Below, in pieces: positions 14,849 through 25,455 of a DNA stretch of 64,000 bases. Both the position numbers and the translations under genes were made by a program. Positions within the stretch are counted from its first letter, which is position 1; every line of letters starts with the position of its first letter. Below the pieces are notes generated by a model that saw only the letters and a program-made list of their open reading frames with translations, ran no database searches and had not been told where the DNA came from. Source of the stretch: Allacma fusca (taxonomy: Eukaryota > Arthropoda > Collembola > Symphypleona > Sminthuridae); NCBI GenBank assembly GCA_947179485.1, contig OX359248.1:46200847-46264846 (forward strand), written 5' to 3'.

Positions 14849-17800
14849 ATGCAGGTCGTCTCGGTACGCTCAATTTAAAATCTTTAAGATTTTTACTGTG
14901 TCTTTCGATTTTTATCCAATTATTTTTTTTATTTTTATTTTCAAAGTGCATCCTTGTTTCTGTGGTGGTTCTGGGCAACGCCATGGTTACCGTTAATCTG
15001 GTCACGAGGGAGACCGACAATCGGAACTACATTCCAAACCAAGGGCCAGCAAAGCAGAGGAGACACTACCAGGGGGAGCCTCCTCAATTTGAAAATCGTT
15101 ACTGGTCTCATCCACCAACAATTCCAGCACCAAATGGATACCACAAAGCTCCAGGACATACTTTCAGAGAGAGACCACCCCGACACCCCCAATATGGGCC
15201 AACTTCACCCACAGAAACGTGGAGGTCAATGACACATGGACCAGAACCGTCCGCATCGTATGGACCAAACGTAAATGTTCTCCAACCTCCGAACCCCCCT
15301 CCTGAATCCATTGTGACCAAGATTACATTTACCACAGCCCCTGCACCTCCAATGTATCACCACCCACCCCCAACCATGGTTTTACAACGGTCGGTTACAC
15401 TTTTTATTTTTACATGTAATGAATCAATTTTTGTTAAGGAATATCTTTATTATTCCAAAATTTAAAATCTTAGGGATGCAGCAAATTATGGATATGAAGG
15501 AAAACCAGTGGAATTTTATGACCAGCAAAAGTGAGTTCTTATTCGGTATCCAGCGGTTTTACAATTTCGAAAGTTTAATGCAAAGTTTGGAAACACGCAG
15601 TTGTCAATGTTTGGTTTTCCCAAGGATTTTATAGTTTATTATTTGATTTTGAAGATACTCAACCGGGAACGCAGGATTTGAAACCCACAACCAGCTCACA
15701 GAATCGATAGCATCAGTCAATGACAGCTGGGGTAATAAACCTCTCCCTGCTTTACCCGGCTCATATACTAACACGGACAGGTATGAGGGAAATCAGGAGC
15801 AATCAATTGGAGCATTACAACCTTCACAAGTTGAGCAGTTGTCAAATAATTATCAAGTTTCAACGACACAACCCCTTCCGGATTCATATTCAGGGAACAC
15901 AAACACGTTAATACCAACACAGCCAAGCTCTTTTTCAGGTCCAGGAGGACCAGAACGTTCAGTAGCGGAATTTGACCGACTTCCGTCCTCGCCGGGTGTT
16001 GATCAGCCGGATGCTCAACGCTCTTACGAGCAAGGACCGAATACTCAGTTTTTTCAAAATGCTCCGTCGTCCACAATACCGTTGGAAGCTGTCAGTCATC
16101 CACCACCTGTCCCAAGAGAAGGTCAAGGAAATTATCCTCCTGCTAACCCTGAAGGAAACTACCAAACTGCTCCCAGAGAAGGTCCAGGAAATTATCCATC
16201 TGGGAATCCCGAATCAAACCACCAAACTGCTTCCAGAGACGGTCCCGGAAATTATCAACCTGCTAACCCTGAAGGAAACTACCAAACGGCTCCCAGAGAA
16301 GGTCAAGGAAATTATCAACCTGCTAACCCTGAAGGAAACTACCAAACGGTTCCCCGAGAAGGCCCCGGAAATTATCAACCTGCTAACACTGAAGGAAACT
16401 ACCAAACGGCTCCCAGAGAAGGTCAAGGGAATTATCAACCTGCTAATTCCGATGGAAACTATCAAACGGCTCCCAGAGAAGGTTCAGGAAATTATCCACC
16501 TGCTAACTCCGAAGGAAACTACCAAACTGCTTCCAGAGATGGTCCCGGAAATTATCAACCCGGTAACCCTGAAGGAAACTACCAAACTGATTCCAGAGAT
16601 GGTCCCGGAAATTATCAACCTGCTAACTCCGAAGGAAACTATCAAACTGCTTCCAGAGATGGTCCCGGAAATTACCCTCCTCCAATCCTCGAAGCAAACT
16701 ACCAAACGGCTCCCAGAGAAGGTCCAGGAAATTATCCATCTGGGAATCCCGAATCAAACCACCAAACTGCTTCCAGAGAAGGTCCCGGAAATTATCAACC
16801 TGCTAATTCCGAATCAAACTACCAAACAGCTCCCAGAGAAGGCCCAGGAAATTATCCACCTGGGAACCCCGAAGCAAACCACCTAACTGCTCCTAGAGAA
16901 GGTCCCGGAAATTACCCAGTTGCTCGCCCAGAAGCAAACTACCAAACTGCTTCCAACTATTTCCCCCCTCCAAGCTACCCACCCTCACTCGCTCCAAACA
17001 CTTTCTCCAGTTCACCCACGCCCCGGTACTCAGAACCGGATCCTACTCATGGGACCGATTCTGTAGACTCTGATCCCTCAGCACAAGAGACATACACGGC
17101 AATAGCTCCTCCAGAATCACCCGGTCAATTCCAACATCCAGCTTTCCCTGGAACCCCTGAAAGAGTTCCAGAGACCTTTACTTACCCAGATTCTGTTCCA
17201 CAGCGTTACTCACAACCAAACGATCAATCGTTTTCAGCCGGGAGGGATAATTTTGAAGGAAATCCAGATAATCAGCCATTCCTCCCAATATTTGGTCTAA
17301 CAGCTCCCACTAACTACCCCGCACCAGCTCCTACAATTTCAAACTACATAGACGCTGGACCTGCTGAACCAAATGCAGAAATACAACCGCCACCACAACC
17401 TTTTAATCCTCAACTAGATCCTTCAAGCTCCATACCCAAGGACACAACCTCATTCGGACAGGGATTCGAGGATATTACACCCTCAGCTGATAATTCCATA
17501 GGGGTTCAATCTTACTCAGCTTCGTCAGACGATTACAACAGAAATCAAGGACACGAGCTTGTGAAATATAATCAAACAACCAACGGTCTGGGATATGATA
17601 AGCATGAGTGAGTCAAAATCCTTTTATATTTTTCTCAAATGTTTAAGAAATGCTGCCCTATTTTTACTATTTTTATCAGATTCGAAACTACAAATGGAAT
17701 CCACTTTGAAGAAGAAACTGCAATGGTAAATACGGGGTCTCCAAATAATTACCAGGCTCCATCGGAGAATGCTGGAAGCAGCATTGTTAAAAGAGGATCT

Positions 17801-17908
17801 TACAGTTGGATTGCGCCAAATGGACAAAAGTTTGAAGTGAGGTACACTGCGGATGCTTTTGGATTCCACCCCGAAGGAGATCACATTCCCAAGAGCCTCC
17901 CTGTCTGA
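14849..17908 (+). CDS. resilin-like cuticle protein: 14 x 20-residue Tyr/Gly/Pro repeats plus Rebers-Riddiford domain, copy 2
   Basis: Exons: 14849-14863, 14947-15389, 15474-15530, 15655-17607, 17680-17908; 898 residues with every phase consistent. Signal peptide: MQVVS plus CILVSVVVLGNAMV, split after codon 5 as in copy 1. Residues ~30-320 are Pro/Ser/Thr/Gln-rich. Residues ~325-604 are 14 head-to-tail units of 20 residues of the type REGPGNYQPANPEGNYQTAP, each usually with two Tyr in a Gly/Pro/Asn context. A tail shared with copy 1 follows (RYSEPDPTH, PGTPER, NSIGVQS). Residues ~824-898 hold the chitin-binding domain, with SYSWIAPNGQKFEVRYTADA and GFHPEGDHIP. Architecture, not sequence identity, resembles pro-resilin: elastic Tyr-bearing repeats on a chitin anchor. 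Dityrosine cross-linking and rubber-like function are inference. Copy 2 has one extra short exon (15474-15530) that copy 1 lacks. Confidence 0.9.
16112..16951 (+). repeat. coding minisatellite, 14 tandem units of exactly 60 bp
   Basis: The period is exactly 60 bp with no indel through 14 units, so the frame never shifts. Units vary at a few codons: RE/RD, GQ/GP/GS, YP/YQ, AN/GN, PEG/PES/SEG/PEA. Units 2 and 11 encode the same 20 residues and are almost identical at the DNA level. This suggests a larger block nine units long was copied, or that gene conversion occurred. Confidence 0.95.
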
Positions 17909-19940
17909 TTATTTTGAAATTGCTTTCTCTTGTTTCTTTTTTGAAGTTTCTCCAGCAATTCTAAATTGCATTTCATCGCCAATTCCATCCTAATTTAATA
18001 ATTTATATGCTGTGATTTGTAATACCCTACTAGCTCAATATAAATATTGTTATGCTTATTTTATGCAGGTATCAGCAAAAATGATACAAATAGCATGAGT
18101 TCATTTTGCAATAATTACTATCTAATTAACTAACTCGGTAAGATTTTTACATGGTACTCATGGATTCGAATATAACATAGTCCATGTTTTAGTTCCCCCA
18201 TAGTATGTTTCAGAACCCAAGTATCCTTTTTTGTGAATCAACATAATGTTTCGTACTCTTGGCAACCATATCTCATACCACATGAATTATAACCCTCGTC
18301 CAAATATTCTTAAATTCCAACTTGAAGAAAATCCAAATTTATGTTCAATACATAACTTCAAAATATATTATCTTAAATCTATCTTAAAAACGCTTTAAAA
18401 AAAATTGGGATTTAACACCAGAAACTTGTAGGGAAACAGGTATGATCACCCTATTCTGCGGTGCTGATTTGGATTTTGAAAATGGTTTCCTCCTCAGGGA
18501 AATGGGGCAAAATGCATTCGAGTTACTTCGGTTCTGAAATATGCTAGGGGTGTATGCAAACATGTCTGACATTTTTTTCTAAACCAGAAATACCGTGTAG
18601 TTGTAATTTTATCTCGTAAGTATAATCGTCAGGTAATTTAGTCAAAACAGTTTAAATCATTGGTTTCATCCAAATATTACATTCAAAAGAATTTGATTTA
18701 CACATGCTGAAATTTCTAACACTAACAATGTAAACACCGACTTGACACTTCGGGGTTGGAAATTTTGATGGGCGTGTAGGTATTTTCCGGCTGAGTTCTA
18801 TTTGATCGGTAACAAAATTACATACCTTCCAACTTACCATCCATCCTACCTTCCACCTACTATCCAGCTAGCTTTTCGCCTATCCTACCTTCTACTAGTA
18901 GCACTTTATTAGTCCCTTTTTTGAAAATGAGCTTTTCTTAGGGTTTGTGTCATATTCTGTTATAACATGTCATTTCTGTCACCCCAAAATGGGGTGTACT
19001 ATGCCAAAGAGTAGCGTAGCAGTAGTATAAGTTTCATTCAGGCATTACAATCGGTTTTGTTTACGGTCAATAACCGTTCTTGAAAACAATGTTAGTTATC
19101 CTTGACAATGTGTTTTCTTGTATTCTTTGATTAAATGGCCGTAAAATGGCAATATGACATTTATATTCAACATTTATGACATGGAGCACCACTGCACCCC
19201 AATCTTTTCACCTCGCATTTCTGAAGCATTTTCAGAAATGAAAATAATAACTTTTCTCGGAAACTCCTTCACCGATGTCACCCAAAATTGCACATATCTG
19301 AGCTTTTAGTTTTTGAGTTACTGCGTCCACGCGTAAACGGACCGGACTGTATCTACAAAGCACTATGCTGCCTTAAAACCCATTAAGTTTGCTTTGTTAT
19401 TTGTTACCGATATTGCCATTTGGTTACCTTCAAATATTTAGTCCACGGAAGTACCACGCCATCTATTATTGAAATTGATTTCAAACTAGACCTAAATGTA
19501 TCAGCTCAGTAAGAAATGTGAAACGTGCGCTCACGTCCGAAACTGATTAGGGAAAATAATTTCTATAAATTTTCCTACACCCTTATATTCAAATTGGCAA
19601 TTCACGAGACGAAAGTCGACTTCAGCCCTTCAGTGGGCTAGCTGAAATTTATGTGCACGTTTGGATAAGGTCGACAATGTAGTAGCTTTAGCGCACACGT
19701 TCGCTTTAATTTTCGTGGTAGGCTAAAGAGGGCAATGTAAGCTCAGGTGGAAGGTATGGGGGCATTAATGTTGGGAAGTGAAAACGATGTTGGACATTAT
19801 TATGGAAGGTACTTTCAATTGTGGAAGTAAGTATGTAATTATAAGTCGTGCAAAACAGGGCTAATTTGCACGAACCGTTGTGCACGAAGGGACATCTGGC
19901 CAGATGTCTACACTCACACAAAATATTTTCCATTTCGGAA
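17909..19940. other. intergenic, no gene seen
   Basis: Downstream region of copy 2, AT-rich. A CCTACCTTCCACCTACTATCC low-complexity tract lies at about 18840-18895. A short hairpin AGCCCTTCAGTGGGCT lies near 19625-19640. No supported gene. Confidence 0.4.
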
Positions 19941-19953
19941 TTATCATTGATGT

Positions 19954-20376
19954 TGGACCAAGCTTTACACAGCCAACCATACTACCTTGAAAAACTGTGG
20001 TAGTGTTTTTGATCGAGATCGAATGTTTCGACTGACCTCAACAAACTTTAATTTAGGCTAATGTATGTATTTCCATGTGTTCCTATGGCAATTCTTACCC
20101 AGTCTCAACCAAACTTTTCGCAGCAAAGCTTAGTAGGTCCCTGCCCTGTACACCTGAGTAGATTTTGATTGAAATTGATTGTTCATTATGACCTCAAAAA
20201 CTTATTTCATTTATGATCACATATGTATTTCCATGCATTCTTAACGAAATTTCCATCCTACTTCAATCAAATTTTACACAGACAAGCGTAGTACCCTGCA
20301 GAAGTCTGATATTCATTTTCCTCGAAATCGTTGTTTTCGTCTTACCACGAAACATAATTTCATTTAGGGGTGCCCT
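19954..20376. repeat. degenerate tandem repeat, ~156 bp period, about 2.7 units
   Basis: Three diverged units begin near 19954, 20105 and 20262. Each starts with an (ACC/ATC)AAA-type block ending TTTACACAG-CAA-GC-TAGTA. It continues through TTTTGATCGAAATCG and GACCTCAAAAACTTAATTTCATTTA. The first two units also carry ATGTATTTCCATG with TTCTTA. The third unit stops before that block. The open frame on the minus strand across 20263-20481 is probably incidental or a remnant of the element that carried the repeat. Confidence 0.6.
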
Positions 20377-20766
20377 AAATCGTTTCAAAGCGACGTCTTT
20401 TATGTAATTATTCGTTCTCCAGGAAAAGATAAACGCGTTGTCAAATAATACTCTACCATGAAATATGTTACCTTTTCGCAACTGAACATTGCGACGGTAG
20501 CAACAAGGGTTGAAAAATGTGCTTGTCTAACAATTACAATGCACACCCGTACGACTTCGTTACACACTAGATAGGAAATTTATTATTTTTACTCCTACAA
20601 TTGTTAGTGATAAATACAGCTGCGGGAATTTTTACTACTTCGATAGGGTTCAAAAATATCCTAACGAATCCATTTGCCGATCTTCCAAAATACCAGCCTT
20701 CTAGATGGGGTTTACGGACAACTAAAAGTATTAATCAAATGTTGTTATATAGCAACACGTGACAAT

Positions 20767-22373
20767 TTAATTAGGGCATTTGCGGTGCACGATGGACGGT
20801 CCCGACTCTTCATACTCTTTCTTGGAGACGCACAATTGAGAGAAGTTAGGCATTGCAGCAGTCATTGATCCTCCAGTCCAAACAGTGTGTTTCCGCTCGG
20901 GTGGCGCTATGACTTTAACTGGTACTGAGGTTGATGATACCAAAGCGGTCATTTCCTTCTTCAAACGCTCAACCATGCCCGGGAGCATAGTAGTGCCTCC
21001 AGAAAGTATAATATTAGCATACAGGGCCTAAACAAAATTATAAGGTAATAATAGCCAATAGCCATATAAAAAAATACCAGGTAACTCAATACGGACATAA
21101 AAATAGAAACTACAAAACACAAACAAGCTCTTCTTACTTTCCGAATCGAAAAATCATCGGTTCTATTAATCGATTCGTAAATAGTATGATGAATCCCACT
21201 GGAGTCCTTGCCTACTAGGTACGGTCGGAAAATAGCCTCTGGACATCGGAATCTCTCGTTTCCAATTGAAATTATTTCTCCATCAGGTAATTCATAGGAT
21301 CTTCCGGACGAGAGCGGAGTTGTTGGAGCAGCCAATTCTTCTTCTAGATCCAGAGCCACGTAACACAGCTTTTCTTTAATTTCACGAACAATCTCACGTT
21401 CAGCGGATGTCTCGAAATGATAACCACGTTCGGCGAGGGCGCTTTTGAGGTAGTCCGTCAGGTCACTACCAGATACATCAAAATAAGGGTAGGCTAAGGC
21501 GTTTTTCAGTGCGTAACCTAAAGTAAACAACATACACTACAAATAAACATTTCATTCTTAAGATCTCTTGCATTTGTTCCAGGTGTTTAAGTTATAGGAG
21601 GACTTCGCACTCAATTTTCTTACAAGGTAAAATCAATAATGTCCAAATGAATGGATGTACAAATAATTTTCGTATTGTGTTAATTATGGATGTAGCTAAA
21701 ATGCATATAAGCATTTAAAAAAAAAATTAAATTATTGATAATACTTGAGTGAGATACTTTAAGTAGTATCTACCTTCGTAAACTGGGAAAGTGTTGGTGA
21801 CCCCATCCCCAGAATCCACAACAAGACCAGTGGTTCTACCAGACCCGAACAATGCCATCACGGCTTGTATGGCAATAAACATCGCCGGAGTTTTGAAAGT
21901 TTCAAACATGATTTGTGTCATCCTTTCACGGTTAGGTTTTGAATTCATCGGAGCTTCAGTTAGTAGAATGGCGTGTTCATCTGGAGCAACCTGAAGTTTG
22001 TTGTAGATAACATGATGCCAAATACGCTCCAAGTCTTCCCAATTAGTAACCATACCGCGCTCGATGGGATACTTCAAATCCAGTAGATTTCTTTCCTTCA
22101 GAACCTCATCACCGACGTATAAATCCTTTGGAAGGGTTCCCTGGGACGAAAATGTTAGTATGGTTTAAGTTTTTTTTAATAATGTTTACACTTCTAAATA
22201 TTTGATTTCCTTTAAGAAACTGTCATGGTTATTGTTACATTAGTTACCGGTTCAAGTGGTCTGCCTACAACTGATGGTAAAATAACCCGGGGAGCGTCGT
22301 CACCGGACAGACCAGCTTTGCATGTCCCAGAACCATTGTCAATAACAATAACTGGAGTCTCAGCGTTGGACAT
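20767..22373 (-). CDS. divergent actin
   Basis: Exons in transcript order: 22373-22248, 22140-21774, 21517-21138, 21027-20767. Splice sites are GT/AG, phases 0, 1 and 0, and the protein is 377 residues (canonical actins are 375-376). Nearly every actin landmark is present: [10 protein letters not shown] and [15 protein letters not shown] phosphate loops, [87 protein letters not shown] and [11 protein letters not shown]. It is clearly diverged from conserved muscle or cytoplasmic actins (VDNGSG is IDNGSG; the last residues are KCPN rather than KCF). The DNase-binding loop between VGRP and YVGDE is four residues shorter, reading LEPGTLPKDL. ATP binding looks preserved, but filament contacts made by that loop should differ. 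A tissue- or stage-restricted actin, or an actin-like protein, are both possible. Confidence 0.93.
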
Positions 22374-22520
22374 GATTTGACTTATTTTTTTGGAAAAAAA
22401 ACTTTGTATTCAAAAACAAAATAGAATAGCCACGGTCCAAATTGTTATGATAATCAGTTGAATATTTCTCCTGAACTGACATGAATACAACGCAGGTTCA
22501 CTTCTACAAATCACACTAAA

Positions 22521-22533
22521 GATAAGATAAGAT
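22521..22533 (+). promoter_or_regulatory. tandem GATA sites upstream of the actin gene
   Basis: GATAAGATAAGATG lies about 150 bases upstream of the actin start codon, which is transcribed leftward. Two overlapping AGATAA motifs in this position could bind GATA factors. An initiator-like TCAGTT lies nearer the gene, at about 22475 on the minus strand. This is motif evidence only. Confidence 0.25.
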
Positions 22534-23566
22534 GTTCCGCTGGTGTTTGACATTTAGCTGCTGCAATCCTTAATTAGTCTCGAGAGCCCTTGTGTAAAGA
22601 TAAATTAATCATTCACTATCGAAAGAGCTTTCAAGCTTACTATTGCACTTGAAAGTCCGTGCATTGCGGATATACATAATAATTATTTAAATAATACATA
22701 TAACACTCAAAATATCGGCGTATATTTGGACAGAACAGCAATTTATCTATTTCATATTTCTCTGTGTGTACACAACCTATTTAAATACCATTACTTGCAG
22801 ATTAAGGCTCACGATAGGCCTCTTACTGTTCAAATTAACCATGGAAACCCCAAAAGCAAACAGGAGTTGAACTATATAGAGGTATTCAAAAACTTATAGG
22901 AATACAGTTAAATTTTGTCTGTGTTTTCATTTGCCAGTTATTATTACATCCAATTTAAAGAAAAGGATTTTGAAACCACTATAATCTAGAGGGCGCTGTA
23001 AAATTATTATTTTTGTTGGGAGGGGATGGCTATACAGCAAGAATTAACCAAAAACGTTCAATACTTGTGTCAACTTTTGAAACAGTTCATAAACCTTGGG
23101 TCACATTTTTGACTCATGAGATTGCCATTTCCCACCTGGGAAGGTGTTACTGGACTCGATTAATCCCGTAAAATTAGCTACAAACATAGTGTCTTAAAAT
23201 ATTTGATTAAAAATAAAAGGATAAAGGATAAAGTGACATAAAAAATCCCCCATTTCCCCATCTTCCTCACTTTCTATTACTTTCTATCACAATTTTCAAT
23301 CTATTTTTTTACAGGTTATGACTTCAATTTGAAACCTGTTTGACAGCTCGTTGAAAATCCTTTGAAATTTCGTATTCACGAACGTCAACATTTATTTGAA
23401 TATAATTTTGAAATTGGTATAGATACATGGCTTAAAACATACTGACTTCCTCCCTCTACTTCCTGGACCGCTGTATCGAAAGCACATTGTCCAGGAGGCT
23501 GAAACAGATTTTTAAAATTTGGAAAACGATTCCTAGAGCATGAGGAATTAAAATATTTTTTTAGCG

Positions 23567-23749
23567 CTCATCCTTGTACAGACCAGGAGGGAATCGTTGC
23601 TTGGGACTCGGGACCATGTACGTGAAAGACGTCCTACTTCGTCAGCAGATGAGATTAGAATTGGTTTATTTCTTAGACATCGGCATTATAACAAATTGTG
23701 GGATTTTGTACCTACTATCAAAAACATGAACAAATGGATACGTACCTGA
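23567..23749 (+). other. exon-like open frame of unknown nature
   Basis: A 60-codon open frame follows a possible acceptor (ATATTTTTTTAG at 23553-23564) and ends TGA at 23747-23749. It reads as ordinary protein (for example RDHVRERRPTSSADEIRIGL and HYNKLWDFVPTIK), unlike the surrounding AT-rich noise. There is no ATG, no clear donor and no recognised family. It could be an isolated exon, a transposon remnant or chance. Confidence 0.2.
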
Positions 23750-23844
23750 ATTCCGCGATTTGCGATCGTTAAACACTCCGTGTATCTCATTGAAGTAAAC
23801 TCTTCCACCTTAAAAAACTGATCAGAAATCTTGAGTAAGCTTTA

Positions 23845-24138
23845 ATGGCTCTGCTATATAGTACAGATACCCTACAGAATAGCAGTTGTGACAAAACGGG
23901 GTTTTTGAAAACCCCGAGACCCTCAATGTTTGTCTTCCGAAATCCTTCTTACTTCATGAGACATGATGGTCCGGTATTGATGTATGATGATCCTACTTCG
24001 CGTTATACTACGCTAGGTAATTGGTCTCAGCAGCTTCTTTGTGGCTTCATTTACAAAACCGTTACCAGAAAGAACGATCGAGACTTTTGTGGAGATAACG
24101 AAAACGCACCAAATTTTGTTGCAACCAATAGTAATTGA
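23845..24138 (+). other. 97-codon open frame, status unclear
   Basis: ATG-started frame with balanced composition (for example FRNPSYFMRHDGPVLMYDDP) and no recognised domain. It lies 95 bases after the exon-like frame ending at 23749. No promoter or splice evidence links it to any neighbour. The opposite strand is open over part of the same span, so chance remains likely. Confidence 0.2.
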
Positions 24139-25305
24139 CGCCTTTTTTGGAAGTAAATTCAATTTGTTCCTGCACAATTCCACAGAATTGAACAAGAATA
24201 ACCATAAAACAATAATTTGTGAGATGTGTTGCGATCTGAAGAACCTCAAGCTATATTATGTTGACAGAACATTTATATAATACACCATCAAATGCAAGGA
24301 GAAAGTTCTTATGGCTTCAAATCCTCCTCCTTCAAACCTTCAAATAAGTATATAATTACTTATTTGAAGGATATTAAATAATAGTAATTATTATTATTCT
24401 TTTGCGGGCTTAAAATTATAACCTCTGAATGGCCCCTTTGATGGCAACGAACTGTTATCTCACATGCTCCCTAATGACAGGACTGTATAACAAGTTCTAA
24501 AGTTGAAGGCTGGAGACTGTTTTGGGCTTGTCAGAGTCAGGAATCTTCGATGATAGGGTGAAGTTACTCCCATTCCAACTGAGGATTGTCACTAAGTAAA
24601 TTCAACCTTGGCAATCAAATGATTATTCATTTAAACTCTCCTGAGTGATGCGTTCTCTGCGGTGGCAGTATTAGTACTGAGATGTCTAGTTTGCTCACAG
24701 TAAGCTTAGAAGCAGCCATTAGATACATATGTACATTTTTTAAGGTGACAAACCGGACTGAGGAAATAATGAGGGGTTCCTGGGTTGACAATCGTTAAAG
24801 AACCGCTCATCCCATGTGTAATATAGTTATATAAATTCTGAGTTAAAATAGGTACAAGAGCATAGAATGGAGGTAATAAAATTATGATTCCTAGTTTCTG
24901 GGAAGTCGAATATGCCCAAAATAAATGTGCTCTCATGGGGAAAATATTACTACAGCATACATATCTACATCAGTCGATGATTGGAGTTACACTACTGTAG
25001 CGAGATAGTGCAATTTCCTTACCCCAACCTTTCAATTAACTGCCTCCAACTTTTCACTAACTGTCAAGTGCACGATTACTCTAGACGTGCCGCCCAGGAC
25101 AAATGTTACATACGGAATAACTATTATACTTCTGAGATACTCCTTTGCTTTCGCTATTTAAGAACCCTCTCAAGGATTTCACGTGTAATATTTTTTCCCA
25201 AAATTGCAAATAATTTGTGGTTACATTTTTGGGGGATTTTCAAACACATGTTGTAAGTGTTGACACATTTCCGACAAGATGGACGGTAGTTCAAAGGTAG
25301 AAAAC

Positions 25306-25455
25306 AAGCCCCCGAGGGGGCTTATTTTTAGATTCAAGTTTAGCTGCTCGAATAGAAATAACTTCCTTCTTTTAATAGAATTTTGAATTCCATCTATGGA
25401 TTATAAGGGCCACGCCCTAAAAGAGTCCGAAATAAATGAGTAATTGAATTGAACT
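25306..25455 (+). repeat. possible 3' tail of a non-LTR retroelement
   Basis: A perfect palindrome AAGCCCCCGAGGGGGCTT (25306-25323) is followed by about 100 bases, a second short inverted pair GGGCCACGCCC (about 25408-25418), and a tail of AAATAAATGAGTAATTGAA followed by TTGAACTGA. Such hairpin-plus-simple-tail endings are common in LINE-type elements. No reverse transcriptase frame is attached, so a 5'-truncated copy would be required. Confidence 0.3.

Noticed and set aside
16214-16705. antisense open frames through the same array
   Set aside because: They are opposite-strand shadows produced by the repeated unit lacking stops. There are no start, splice or domain signals.
15972-16886. 304-codon plus-strand open frame across the repeat array
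   Set aside because: It is a frame-shifted reading of the 60-bp minisatellite of the cuticle gene. The spliced cuticle frame has the signal peptide and chitin-binding domain on either side.
25306-25323. GC-rich hairpin read as an intrinsic terminator
   Set aside because: The window is clearly eukaryotic with spliced genes, and no transcription unit ends there. It fits a repeat-element tail better.
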